Source: Thermoplasmata archaeon (lineage in GTDB: Archaea > Thermoplasmatota > E2 > DHVEG-1). From it: a stretch of 37,321 nt of DNA. Numbering within the stretch: position 1 is the stretch's first letter; each line of letters begins with the position of its first letter. The stretch lies in contig DQIQ01000014.1 in NCBI GenBank assembly GCA_003942085.1, positions 1-37,321 of the forward strand, given 5' to 3'. Under the pieces are notes generated by a model. That model was given only the letters and a program-made list of their open reading frames with translations, was not told the origin of the DNA and did not search any database. This document shows positions 1 to 7,551 of this stretch, in pieces. Made by a program: the position numbers and the translations under genes.

Positions 1-79
1 CTGAGAGCGGCCCACGATCATGAAGGGTCTGCCAGAGTTTACCGGCTTGGTCACCGAATAAAGACATGATGTCGTTCAT
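1..79 (-). CDS. Winged-helix DUF2582-like protein, 5' end only (partial)
   Basis: The gene runs off the left edge; only the first 26 codons, starting at ATG 79, are visible. They encode an N-terminus with the block DQAGKLWQTLHDRGPLS. This matches the block WNAGKVWKILSTKGPLK at the start of the gene ending at 1413, so it is a paralog of that small archaeal winged-helix family (DUF2582 type), probably DNA-binding. The ORF track omits it because it has no stop inside the window. Function beyond 'helix-turn-helix protein' cannot be stated. Confidence 0.7.
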   Translation of the reverse strand, partial: MNDIMSLFGDQAGKLWQTLHDRGPLS

Positions 80-207
80 AGGCTCATCCTCAAAAAAGGA
101 AACATACTTTTGATGATTATATACATTGTGATTTGTGTAATACATTTTAGTAGTGCGATAAACTATATGATATGCTTTCCAGTTTCCTGCAATGAGGTTG
201 TCCTTGT

Positions 208-717
208 ATGGCACATATCCACAAATCAAGTTTCATAGCACCCACTGCGGTCATCATTGGTGATGTGACAATCGGGAAGAACTGCGGGGTCTATCCCCAT
301 GCAGTAATCCGTGGCGATGAAAGCTCCATTGTGATTGGTGATGGATCTAATATTCAAGATTGTTGCGTTATTCACACGGATTCTGAGCATCGTGTATCGA
401 TAGGTGAGAATGTGACCATCGGTCATGCTGCAATAATCCATGGTGCAACGATCTCAGATGATTGTCTGATTGGTATTCATGCAACCGTGCTGAATGGTGC
501 TCAGATCGATTCTGGTTCGATTGTCGGAGCCTGCGCTCTCGTGACTGAGGGCATGGTCGTTCCCAAGCATAGCCTTGTCCTGGGCATCCCTGGAAAGGTC
601 GTAAAACAAGATCCACAGTTTGTGGACGTAATAAGGAAAAACGCAGAGGTGTATCATCACCTCGCTGAGAAACATAAAAAGGGGATATTCCCAATCTATT
701 CTTCAAAAGATGATTAG
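208..717 (+). CDS. Gamma-carbonic-anhydrase-like left-handed beta-helix protein
   Basis: This 169-aa protein is built from hexapeptide repeats (for example VIIGDVTIGKN and VSIGENVTIGH) typical of left-handed beta-helix proteins of the gamma-carbonic anhydrase/PaaY group. The family's zinc ligands are present: a His in 'CVIHTD' and two in 'GHAAIIHG'. A short C-terminal helix follows the helix domain, and the length fits single-domain family members. The start is supported by GAGGTTG seven bases before the ATG and a TATA-like ATATGATATG near 165-175. Family members hydrate CO2 or have lost activity, and sequence alone cannot decide which. The gene converges on the cold-shock gene, with a hairpin between them. 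Confidence 0.85.
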   Translation: MAHIHKSSFIAPTAVIIGDVTIGKNCGVYPHAVIRGDESSIVIGDGSNIQDCCVIHTDSEHRVSIGENVTIGHAAIIHGATISDDCLIGIHATVLNGAQIDSGSIVGACALVTEGMVVPKHSLVLGIPGKVVKQDPQFVDVIRKNAEVYHHLAEKHKKGIFPIYSSKDD

Positions 718-732
718 TCCTTGTAAAAGGAC
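717..732. terminator. Hairpin between convergent genes
   Basis: GTCCTT-GTAA-AAGGAC forms a perfect six-base stem with a four-base loop, beginning in the stop codon of the carbonic-anhydrase-like gene and ending six bases before the stop of the convergent cold-shock gene. U-rich sequence follows on the plus strand (CTATTTTACAGTTTTTTC). It could stop transcription from either side. Confidence 0.5.
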
Positions 733-737
733 CTATT

Positions 738-932
738 TTACAGTTTTTTCACATCAACTGCTTTGGGTCCTCTCTCCGTTGCGTCAACCTGGTATTCGAC
801 AGGCTCGCCAGGGAGTAGGAAGATATCGAAAAACGGGATAGCTGTTTTGTGGACAAAGATGGTATGGCCATCGTTTCCTCTGATAAAACCATATCCTTTT
901 CGGATATCATAATATTTTACTATTCCTTTCAT
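738..932 (-). CDS. Cold-shock domain protein (CspA family)
   Basis: A 64-aa single cold-shock domain. It carries RNP1-like KGYGFI and RNP2-like IFVHKTAI, the two nucleic-acid-binding strands of the family, and ends with the usual 'RGPKAVDVKKL' strand. It probably binds single-stranded RNA or DNA and acts as an RNA chaperone. The start has a perfect Shine-Dalgarno sequence, AGGAGGTGA, about eight bases before the ATG, the strongest in the window, which suggests high expression. It lies 68 bases downstream of the 58-aa gene on the same strand and may share its transcript. Cold-shock domains are uncommon in archaea and are often attributed to transfer from bacteria. Confidence 0.93.
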   Translation of the reverse strand: MKGIVKYYDIRKGYGFIRGNDGHTIFVHKTAIPFFDIFLLPGEPVEYQVDATERGPKAVDVKKL

Positions 933-1000
933 AAAGTGTTCACCTCCTGTAATGTGTAGTGTTAAAAAAAAGAAAAAAATCTTTTAGTTACTCTCTTGTT

Positions 1001-1177
1001 TTAAAAAGAATGTTTACAATTCTTACAATTTTTTTGTGTGTCTGATCCTGCTTTTAGCACGTATTGTGGACAGACTTCATGTTCGTAGACTGGACGTTGA
1101 AGAACGTCGCATCTGATCACAATTTTTTGAAATGATTCTTGATTCTTTCTTCGTTGATTATTTGATCTTTGAGCCAT
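1001..1177 (-). CDS. 58-aa cysteine-containing small protein, possible zinc binder
   Basis: Too short for the ORF track. The reading frame runs from ATG 1177 to TAA 1001. The N-terminal third is very basic and Gln/Asn-rich (MAQRSNNQRRKNQ). The rest holds four cysteines, C23, C36, C51 and C54, the last two in a CKNCKH motif at the C-terminus, suggesting a zinc knuckle or ribbon. A Shine-Dalgarno-like AGGAG lies nine bases before the ATG. It lies upstream of the cold-shock gene on the same strand, so an RNA- or DNA-binding role is possible. I do not recognise the family. Confidence 0.6.
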   Translation of the reverse strand: MAQRSNNQRRKNQESFQKIVIRCDVLQRPVYEHEVCPQYVLKAGSDTQKNCKNCKHSF

Positions 1178-1412
1178 AGGTAATCGCTCCTATAATAAGA
1201 GCACATATATTTGTAAAGAAAAAAACAATAAAATTTCGAAAATCCTCATTGAGGGGAAAATGAAATGTTATTTTCTCTTCTTTCGTTGCACCAGTACGGA
1301 CCAGTCTCTTATAAAGTTTTGCATCATCTAAAGTCAGTGTTAAAAAAGGGAAAAAACAGAAGGAGGGCAGAGGTATCCCTGAACAATCCTTCTTATGCGG
1401 TGAAAAAAATAG
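1178..1412. other. Intergenic stretch without a convincing gene
   Basis: About 235 bases between two minus-strand genes. It is A/T-rich. The minus strand presumably holds the promoter of the 58-aa gene and the 3' region of the winged-helix gene. A 55-codon plus-strand frame (1265-1432) runs into the convergent gene and was rejected. Confidence 0.4.
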
Positions 1413-1820
1413 TTATTTCAAAACAACCTTAATTTTCGGATCTTTTGATTTTATTTTCTTGCATTCTATTTTATCTTCTCTTGCAAGCCATCCGAGTGCG
1501 TAGTATGCATCAACCTCGGTGATCTGAGCGGTCCTTGCTATGGCTGAGACATCTAATTCGCCTTGTTTTGCAACCGTGTTCCATACTTTGCCTGCATCGG
1601 TTCCGATCTTCGGGGTCAGGTTGGTTTTTCCGAGTTTATACATATTGTTTTCCCGGCAGATCTTGCCTTCTCGAGCTAACCAGCCGATAGCAGTCCAGAG
1701 TTCATCTTCTTTCAGTTTTGTCGTCTCAAGCAACGTTTCTTCTTTCAAGGGGCCTTTTGTACTCAGAATCTTCCAGACCTTACCTGCATTCCATCCAAAT
1801 TCATCTGTTAGTGTTTTCAT
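1413..1820 (-). CDS. Tandem winged-helix DUF2582-like protein
   Basis: 135 aa containing two copies of one winged-helix unit. The first (about residues 10-55) reads AGKVWKILSTKGPL...AIGWLAREGKI; the second (about 75-118) reads AGKVWNTVAKQGEL...ALGWLAREDKI. The unit matches the DUF2582 family of small archaeal and bacterial winged-helix proteins and is presumably DNA-binding. The C-terminus is a lysine-rich tail. GAGGT lies seven bases before the ATG, and a TATA-like ATATATTTAAT lies near 1857-1867 on the minus strand. A paralog is cut by the left window edge. Regulatory targets are unknown. Confidence 0.8.
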   Translation of the reverse strand: MKTLTDEFGWNAGKVWKILSTKGPLKEETLLETTKLKEDELWTAIGWLAREGKICRENNMYKLGKTNLTPKIGTDAGKVWNTVAKQGELDVSAIARTAQITEVDAYYALGWLAREDKIECKKIKSKDPKIKVVLK

Positions 1821-1908
1821 AACCCTACCTCACACACGAAGGATATCGGATATAGGATTAAATATATTTTCATGCCGCATTGATGAATTCTTCTATCCAG
1901 CTCTATGC

Positions 1909-2451
1909 TCATGAAATAACATTTTCCAGCTCAGAAGGTTCCGTTTCCCCGTCTATTGTTCCTGCACCAATCGCAATGAGATAGCCTTTCGCTCGTTCTG
2001 CATACCGATATTGATTTACTTTTTCCCAGAAGTTCTTTGAATGATCTGGATAGATGAGGTGAGTTAGTTCATGGATGATGATGTAGTCTTGAACCCATGA
2101 CGGCATGGTTTTCACACGATCCGAGATGCGTATGGTTTTATCTATTGAGGTGCAGCTCCCATACCTTGAGTTTTGATTGGTGACAAACCTGATAGAAAAG
2201 GTAAGGGCGCCATTGAAATATTTCTTGTTGAGTTCTTCAGTATGTTGTACCAACCAGCTGTCGCTCTCCTTGACTTTTTTTTTCCGTTCCGATCGATTGT
2301 TCCGTTCAATCATCCGATCTATCCATTTCTGCTCATCTTTCGGATTCATTCCCGCAGGAAGATATATCCAGAGGTGCCCATCTCCATATTTTGTTTGAAT
2401 CGTCTTTTTCCGACGTCGACTCCGAACGATGGTGATCTGAGAAGGCTCCAT
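1909..2451 (-). CDS. YgjP-like metallopeptidase-domain protein
   Basis: 180 aa with the zinc signature HELTHLIYPDHSKNFWE near the C-terminus. This is the HExxH...H arrangement of the YgjP/DUF45 (SprT- and M48-like) family. The N-terminal 'RRRKKTIQTKYGDGHLWIYLP' strand region and 'SRYGSCTS' are also typical. It has no signal peptide or membrane segment, so it is cytoplasmic. In some bacteria YgjP sits with restriction or DNA-repair genes, but no such partner is here. The listed frame starts at TTG 2466. I prefer ATG 2451, because a TATA box (TTATAAAAGG on the minus strand, around 2475-2484) lies about 29 bp upstream, giving a leaderless message, and AGGT precedes the ATG. Confidence 0.85.
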   Translation of the reverse strand: MEPSQITIVRSRRRKKTIQTKYGDGHLWIYLPAGMNPKDEQKWIDRMIERNNRSERKKKVKESDSWLVQHTEELNKKYFNGALTFSIRFVTNQNSRYGSCTSIDKTIRISDRVKTMPSWVQDYIIIHELTHLIYPDHSKNFWEKVNQYRYAERAKGYLIAIGAGTIDGETEPSELENVIS

Positions 2452-2554
2452 GGTGAGTACCTGCAAAGAAAAAGCCTTTTATAATGATTATTTTAAAAAA
2501 ATAATGTTAAACAGGCCTAAAAGAAAAAAAAGGGAAAAAAATGGGGAGGTTGAC

Positions 2555-3220
2555 TTATTTCTTCATCGGTGAAAGATCAAATCCTCGAATAGTGTCTGCG
2601 AAGCCGAAGAAAAATGTTATTGCTTTATTCGCAATATTACCAGATCGGTGAATGTATAAACCTTTGAAATCTGACATTAATCCAATCTGTCGTCCGGTGA
2701 GCATCTTAACGCTGAATGGATAGGGATCAATAATGAGGGTACGGCTGTTGAGTATAAGGTTGGATTTTCCTGAGTAGTACCAACCGGTTATTGGTCTAAG
2801 CAAGTTGATTTTGTTTTTCCCTAATGAGAGTAATTTGTTTGTAAATCCCCAGCTCATGACAAATGCGTTTCTCCTAATTGGACGGAATTCATTGAATTTA
2901 AAGTTAAAATCAATTGCTTTAATCACGAGTTTAAGAAGTAAAACGACACCAAGCATTCTTCCGTACTCATTTACGGAACTTTGAACAATTTGCTTAAGCT
3001 CTGAGTAGGATGTTGCCGTTGACATTTTTTCAAGTAATGCAGGCATGATTTTTTCCATAGTGGCGATATCTTTTCCGGTTAATTGTACAGGTGCAATCTC
3101 GCCAATGGTTGTTACATTAGATTGGTCTTTTACAGCGGTTTGAGCCGTTGCTGGGCTGAACGCTAATCCTAAGAAGAGAATGATTATGCCTATTGCAAGA
3201 ATGCCTTTTATTTTTACCAT
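2555..3220 (-). CDS. Secreted protein of unknown function, tandem paralog A
   Basis: 221 aa with a clear signal peptide (MVKIKGILAIGIIILFLGLAFSPATAQ). The mature part has a helical region followed by a beta-rich C-terminal half. Together with the gene ending at 3401 it forms a paralogous pair. Shared blocks are a VMSWG/VISYG segment, a '.GRTLI' or 'SRTLII' strand, a 'FKGLYI/FKGIYL' strand, and near-identical ends IRGFDLSPMKK and IRTFDLTPLKK. GAGGG precedes the ATG and a TATA box lies about 58 bases upstream. I know no function for this family. The closing FDL(S/T)P(M/L)KK could be a sorting or structural motif. Confidence 0.75.
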   Translation of the reverse strand: MVKIKGILAIGIIILFLGLAFSPATAQTAVKDQSNVTTIGEIAPVQLTGKDIATMEKIMPALLEKMSTATSYSELKQIVQSSVNEYGRMLGVVLLLKLVIKAIDFNFKFNEFRPIRRNAFVMSWGFTNKLLSLGKNKINLLRPITGWYYSGKSNLILNSRTLIIDPYPFSVKMLTGRQIGLMSDFKGLYIHRSGNIANKAITFFFGFADTIRGFDLSPMKK

Positions 3221-3277
3221 AGTTTTTCCCTCGTTTTCGAAATCGATTATTTTCTTATGAATCTATATTATCTTAAC

Positions 3278-3295
3278 TATTTATATAATTTTCTA
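3278..3295 (-). promoter_or_regulatory. TATA promoter block shared with the paralog's promoter
   Basis: The 18 bases TATTTATATAATTTTCTA (plus-strand reading) recur identically at 4118-4135. On the minus strand each gives AAATTATATAAATA, a good archaeal TATA box with a purine-rich BRE side. It drives the secreted protein starting at 3220. Confidence 0.65.
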
Positions 3296-3400
3296 CGTCA
3301 GATAAGGCAATTGTCGAATTTCTGCTTTATATGACTGGTTTTATGAATCATTGAATTGAGAGAAGAATAAGGATAAAAAAGGGAGAAAGAGGGAAAGATT

Positions 3401-4069
3401 CTATTTTTTAAGCGGAGTGAGATCGAATGTGCGGATTCGATGGGCGCTGCCTAAAAAGAGCACATACGCATTGCCGGTAAGTCTGCTTTCGATATCAAGA
3501 TAGATTCCTTTAAAACCTTTCATGAAACCGACTTGAGGTCCTATCATCTTTTGGTGAATTCCGAAGGGATGTCTCTCAAGGATCAGGGTTCTTCCTTTTA
3601 AAAGTTTAGAGACGTCTGAATATCGCCACATCGAAAGTCCTTCTTTGAATCTGTTTATGGAGTTTTCTTTGCGTGGGCTTAATCGGTGATAGGCTCCGTA
3701 GCTGATGACAAAGTAGCTGGGGCGGAGTGTTGTAGAGAATCTTCCAAGGAGATCTAATAGGTTGATCCCTGAACCGAGGATTCCTTTTTCCGTGGTGAGG
3801 AACTGGAGCATTTTTGCGACTAATTCATTGACGATGGTAAATTTACTAAATTCACTGTTGAGAAGGAGGTCTTGAAGCTTTTGAGAGAATTCAGAGAAGG
3901 TTTGTGATTCAGAAGCGATGCGTTCAACGTTGTCCATAAACTTCTCGATTACGTTTGTTTCTTGGAGAGCGATATCTTCTGTTTGTGTCATTTGTGCGGT
4001 GATTGGTAAGATAGCGACTCCTATGAAGAGAAGGGCTACACTTAGGGTAAGCAATGTTTTTTTATACAT
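3401..4069 (-). CDS. Secreted protein of unknown function, tandem paralog B
   Basis: 222 aa with a signal peptide (MYKKTLLTLSVALLFIGVAILPITAQ) and the same architecture as the protein at 2555-3220. An alpha-helical first half (MDNVERIASESQTFSEFSQKL) is followed by a beta-rich second half, ending IRTFDLTPLKK. The two are similar in length, order and promoter, so they arose by local duplication, but they have diverged strongly in the first half. GAGGT precedes the ATG. No catalytic motif is visible. An extracellular structural or binding role is inference. Confidence 0.75.
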   Translation of the reverse strand: MYKKTLLTLSVALLFIGVAILPITAQMTQTEDIALQETNVIEKFMDNVERIASESQTFSEFSQKLQDLLLNSEFSKFTIVNELVAKMLQFLTTEKGILGSGINLLDLLGRFSTTLRPSYFVISYGAYHRLSPRKENSINRFKEGLSMWRYSDVSKLLKGRTLILERHPFGIHQKMIGPQVGFMKGFKGIYLDIESRLTGNAYVLFLGSAHRIRTFDLTPLKK

Positions 4070-4117
4070 AGAGAGACCTCTTTTTCCTCGCTGAGATAGC
4101 TATATATTATTTTGTTG

Positions 4118-4135
4118 TATTTATATAATTTTCTA
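4118..4135 (-). promoter_or_regulatory. TATA promoter of secreted paralog B
   Basis: The identical 18-base copy of the block at 3278-3295, 49 bases before the start at 4069. Its conservation between diverged genes suggests co-regulation or recent duplication. Confidence 0.65.
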
Positions 4136-4189
4136 TGTTTATGTTAAAATAGACAGAAAAAGACCTAGTTTTCGTTACTTTCCGGTTTT

Positions 4190-4696
4190 TTAGGTGATGT
4201 AGGGGTTTGTGCTGGAGAAATCAAAGCCATGGACAAGTTCGATTCTCGGTGTTTCTTTCAGGGGAAGCCATCCATGAATAGGGTAGACGAGATTGGGGAA
4301 GAACTTTCGAATGTTGGTGGACAGCTCGGTGATGATATGGTGTTCTCCGAACTGCTGTCTGCTGATTTCATAGGTTTTTTGCCCGGTGGTTTCCTCGTCA
4401 AGGAACCCAAGTGTGTGGATGTATTCATGAAGGAGGACGTGGAAGACGTATGGCTTCAGGAGTGCTTTATTGGTCTCAAGGATGCGACGAAGCGGTGTTT
4501 TGTTGACGATGATGATATTGGAGGCGACCGGGTAGTACGCCCCTATGAATCCGTCGAGTGATGCGCCGATCTCTTGGAGTCCAAGCATGAGACCTGCACG
4601 AGACCGCCTCTCGTTTTTTTGTACTGCTTTCTTGACTTCTTCATAGGTTTCGATGAGGCTTTGGTGAAGTTCAGAAAGATCTGTGGGATTTTTCAT
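4190..4696 (-). CDS. Predicted cytoplasmic zinc-dependent protease-like protein (HEYIH)
   Basis: 168 aa without a signal peptide. The motif LLHEYIHTLGFLDE (HExxH with flanking hydrophobics) at about residue 88 suggests a gluzincin-like metal site. A downstream His/Glu pair in 'GEHHIITELS' could supply the third ligand. The N-terminal third is a charged amphipathic helix region. The message is probably leaderless: a TATA-like AGTTTATTAACG lies about 25-30 bases before the ATG. I do not recognise a named family. It is a conserved-hypothetical-type zincin, and proteolytic activity is inferred from the motif only. Confidence 0.65.
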   Translation of the reverse strand: MKNPTDLSELHQSLIETYEEVKKAVQKNERRSRAGLMLGLQEIGASLDGFIGAYYPVASNIIIVNKTPLRRILETNKALLKPYVFHVLLHEYIHTLGFLDEETTGQKTYEISRQQFGEHHIITELSTNIRKFFPNLVYPIHGWLPLKETPRIELVHGFDFSSTNPYIT

Positions 4697-4794
4697 TCAC
4701 CACTATGTAGTTAACAATCGTTAATAAACTTTTCTACATCTTAAGGAAGCACAAGAAGGCACAAGTTACGATACGTAAGAGTTTTTTTAGAATA

Positions 4795-5094
4795 TTAATA
4801 CTGACGCCACCGGTGCTCACATTTCGTACAGGTAAAAATCCTGGTCTCCGGTTCATCGCTTGCCCGTGTCTGACGAAGAATCCAGAACGCCTCATTATTA
4901 CCACATTTCGGGCATTCAGTGCGTGTTTTCGGAAGAATATCGATCTTCTTTTCAAGGACGACCCTTTCTTTCTGTTTTTGTTTCTCAACAATAACTGAAC
5001 TGCCGCGTTTCTTCTGTTCTGCCCCACAGCCATTACAGACCAAAATATCACCGCGGGGAAGCATTAACGATTTACATTTCGGACAAAACTCCAT
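4795..5094 (-). CDS. tfs: Transcription factor S (TFS/TFIIS-RPB9 family)
   Basis: Archaeal TFS rescues backtracked RNA polymerase by stimulating transcript cleavage. The 99-aa protein has an N-terminal zinc ribbon (CPKC...CNGCG) and a C-terminal TFIIS-type ribbon (CPKCGNNEAFWILRQTRASDEPETRIF, then CTKCEHRW). The acidic 'DE' tip of the second ribbon, which reaches the active site, is present. The ORF track starts too early. The correct ATG at 5094 follows the Nudix stop by one base, with GAGAGG in the Nudix 3' end serving as ribosome binding site. The two genes are therefore one transcription unit with coupled translation. Confidence 0.92.
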   Translation of the reverse strand: MEFCPKCKSLMLPRGDILVCNGCGAEQKKRGSSVIVEKQKQKERVVLEKKIDILPKTRTECPKCGNNEAFWILRQTRASDEPETRIFTCTKCEHRWRQY

Positions 5095-5095
5095 A

Positions 5096-5494
5096 TTAAA
5101 CCCTCTCGAATGCATCCTTTACGATTATCGCATGATCAAATGCTAATGTTGGTAACTCATTTGGCTTGAAAAACTTTGCACTGCTTGCGTCATCACCGGC
5201 ATTCAGTTCGCCACCAACCCGATCCATCAGATAGGCGACGGTCACGGTATGCCCGCGAGGGTCGCGATGTGGGTCTGAATAGACACCAAGCAGCGAGCGA
5301 ATCTTTGTTTTCAACCCGGTTTCCTCGAAGACTTCACGCACCACGGCCTCCTCGGTTCTCTCGCCGTACTCCACAAAACCACCAGGGAGCGCCCAAGCAC
5401 CCTGAAATGGCTCGTGTTTCCGCTGCACAAGAAGGACTGAGGATCTCTCAAAGAGGATGCCGTCGACGGTGAGTGCAGGTGATCTTGGTTTCAT
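5096..5494 (-). CDS. Nudix hydrolase
   Basis: 132 aa with a complete Nudix box, GGFVEYGERTEEAVVREVF followed by EETGL (GX5EX7REUXEEXGU). It therefore hydrolyses a nucleoside diphosphate linked to another group, with divalent metal. Substrates of this short single-domain type include ADP-ribose and oxidised nucleotides, and the sequence does not decide. It is the first gene of a two-gene unit with TFS. A TATA box (CTTTATACC on the minus strand, 5515-5523) lies about 25 bases before the ATG, which predicts a leaderless mRNA. Confidence 0.9.
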   Translation of the reverse strand: MKPRSPALTVDGILFERSSVLLVQRKHEPFQGAWALPGGFVEYGERTEEAVVREVFEETGLKTKIRSLLGVYSDPHRDPRGHTVTVAYLMDRVGGELNAGDDASSAKFFKPNELPTLAFDHAIIVKDAFERV

Positions 5495-5633
5495 AAAAAA
5501 AGAAATCGATGTACGGTATAAAGAGTTAACCGGATTTCTCCAAGCTTCGATGTGAACAAAAAAAAATGTAAATGTTAAACTTATTGGTTCTATATGATAA
5601 AACAGAAAGACACATTACCTGTTTTTATCTTTT

Positions 5634-6224
5634 TTATCGCTTCAACTGTATGGTGATTTCATCGATGTGTTGTATACCTTTCAGAGAACCAAGCATTCCG
5701 ATGATCGTGTTTGTGATTATCTGTTCAGGAAACTCAGTTAGGGGTACATTTTTACCGTTCACCGTAATGCAAAGATGCGGTTTCGATGGTTTTATTTTTA
5801 ATTCTTTTTTGATGAGCGCTAGAATTTCATTTACATCACCTTTGTAAGAGGTGATGGTATTACTCCGTTTTTTACCAGCCCCCAGCTGTATCTTTGGGAT
5901 GCTTGGGTCATCAGCACCTTCTATAAGAACAATAGTATAGCACCCAAATCCCATGATTCTTTTAATGATCTCCGAAGTTGTTAAGGCATCGTTCCAAAGA
6001 AAATCTGTCTCACAACCTGAAGAGAAAACAACAAGGTCAGCGCCTGCCTGATGATGCCGCCAGGTATCCTTGTTTGCGGTATCCATCGAGATAGATTTCT
6101 TCGTCTGCTTGACCGTTGCTACCTGGTACCCTTCCTTAGTAAGCTCTGATACAAGGCGCACCATCAATGTCGTCTTCCCAGTATCTGAAAACCCATAGAC
6201 TCCAAAAACCGCTGGTGTGGACAT
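5634..6224 (-). CDS. mobB: Molybdopterin-guanine dinucleotide biosynthesis protein B
   Basis: 196 aa from the ATG at 6224. A P-loop, GFSDTGKTTL, lies near the N-terminus, followed by 'VATVKQTKK' and 'DTWRHHQAGADLVV', typical of MobB GTPases that assist attachment of GMP to molybdopterin. The window holds an AOR-family enzyme and two molybdopterin-fold-like proteins, so a cofactor gene is in keeping. AOR itself uses a bis-pterin without the nucleotide, so MobB more likely serves other enzymes elsewhere. An in-frame ATG at 6242 is possible; 6224 is preferred because a TATA-like AAACATAAAC lies about 25-30 bases upstream. Confidence 0.85.
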   Translation of the reverse strand: MSTPAVFGVYGFSDTGKTTLMVRLVSELTKEGYQVATVKQTKKSISMDTANKDTWRHHQAGADLVVFSSGCETDFLWNDALTTSEIIKRIMGFGCYTIVLIEGADDPSIPKIQLGAGKKRSNTITSYKGDVNEILALIKKELKIKPSKPHLCITVNGKNVPLTEFPEQIITNTIIGMLGSLKGIQHIDEITIQLKR

Positions 6225-6317
6225 AAAAAAACGATAACCCATCCGACTGTTTATGTTTTACTCTTACGGAGTTTGGTAAATAATATAACCAATAAATCTT
6301 TATCACCTCTCCTAACC

Positions 6318-7508
6318 ATGAGCCAACAGGGTAGAATCTTATCGACGGTCAGCCTCATCCATGCGATCAACGACGGGTCTGTTGCGGTCATCTCCATACT
6401 GTTTCCGATTTTTAAGGAACTCTTCCATCTGAGCTATACAGAGGTTGGTATCATCACCGGCGGAGGGCTGTTTGTAACCCTCGTTGCCCAGCTGCTTCTC
6501 GGCAGACTCGCTGATGGGAAAAACGTCAATTCCTTCCTGCTCATCGGATTGCTGATGACCAGTCTTTCGCTTGTCCTGCTTACCTTCAGCAACGCGTTCA
6601 TCACTCTCATCTTCCTCATTTTTTTTATGAGGTTTGCCACTTCTTTTTTCCATCCGATAGGGATTGGGTGGATCTCACGGACCTACAAAAAAGGGAATCT
6701 GGACTGGGCGATGGGCATTCAGAGCGGCTCTGCAGACCTGGGGGCGTTTCTTGCCATCCTTACTACCCTTTCCATCACCCAACTTACTCACTGGATGGTC
6801 CCCTTGTATGGCTGGGCCGCTGTCTGCCTGCTTGGTCTGCTGGTGAGTCTAGTGCTAACGCAACAGTTGAAGAAAGAATTCGTCATCGTTCCAAAAGACC
6901 CAAAGAAACATACGATAAAGGAAATGGCGACAGATGCGTTCAAACGCATGAAAGGAATACAAATCCTTATCCCTGCATTTATGATCAGCGGCGCCTCCTG
7001 GGGTGTCATCATCACCTACCTTCCTTTGCTGCTCAACGAACGAACCACGTTATCTCTCCCCGTGATAGGTTTTTTGGTTGCCCTCTGGGCAGGGGTCGGC
7101 AGCATCACCTCGCTTTCCTACGGGAAGATACGGTCCTATATTCATCGTAAAAAAATCCTGGTCGCATCTTATCTAACCATAGGGGTACTCAGTCTGTTCC
7201 TTGCAATCTTCACGCACATCATTATTCTGATCGGGATCATGATCCTGCTGGGGATAGCAGTGTTTCTCACGTATCCTGCTTTGTTTTCCTTTGTCTCAGA
7301 AGTGACCCATGAGTCGGTCGAGGGGTGGACGTTTGGGTTGACGTTCACGTTTCAGACTGGGGGAGGGACCATCATTCTTTTCCTCGGTGGTGTGCTTTCC
7401 GATCTTTTTGGGATCTGGATGCCGTTTGTATTACTCGGTGTACTGTCCCTTCTTTTCACCATGGCTCTGCTCATCAACTACCGTAAACCGTTCGCCCTAC
7501 CAATATAA
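6318..7508 (+). CDS. MFS transporter, fosmidomycin-resistance (Fsr)-like
   Basis: About 396 aa with roughly twelve hydrophobic segments. The opening 'SLIHAINDGSVAVISILFP', the loop 'GRLADG' and 'FFHPIGIGWIS' match the Fsr-like branch of the major facilitator superfamily. It is probably a drug or metabolite exporter of the cytoplasmic membrane; the substrate is unknown. The ORF track begins at TTG 6273. I use ATG 6318 because AATAAAT lies about 25 bases upstream, giving a leaderless mRNA, and because the conserved region begins just after it. The EamA transporter follows 43 bases downstream. Confidence 0.88.
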   Translation: MSQQGRILSTVSLIHAINDGSVAVISILFPIFKELFHLSYTEVGIITGGGLFVTLVAQLLLGRLADGKNVNSFLLIGLLMTSLSLVLLTFSNAFITLIFLIFFMRFATSFFHPIGIGWISRTYKKGNLDWAMGIQSGSADLGAFLAILTTLSITQLTHWMVPLYGWAAVCLLGLLVSLVLTQQLKKEFVIVPKDPKKHTIKEMATDAFKRMKGIQILIPAFMISGASWGVIITYLPLLLNERTTLSLPVIGFLVALWAGVGSITSLSYGKIRSYIHRKKILVASYLTIGVLSLFLAIFTHIIILIGIMILLGIAVFLTYPALFSFVSEVTHESVEGWTFGLTFTFQTGGGTIILFLGGVLSDLFGIWMPFVLLGVLSLLFTMALLINYRKPFALPI

Positions 7509-7551
7509 CATAGAGAAAAACAAATAGCACGGCAGCTGTTTACCCATAAAC

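Noticed and set aside
1265-1432. 55-codon plus-strand frame starting LLSLHQYGPVSYKV, faintly winged-helix-like
   Set aside because: It runs into the 3' end of the convergent winged-helix gene, and the second half looks like antisense translation. The ribosome site is poor.
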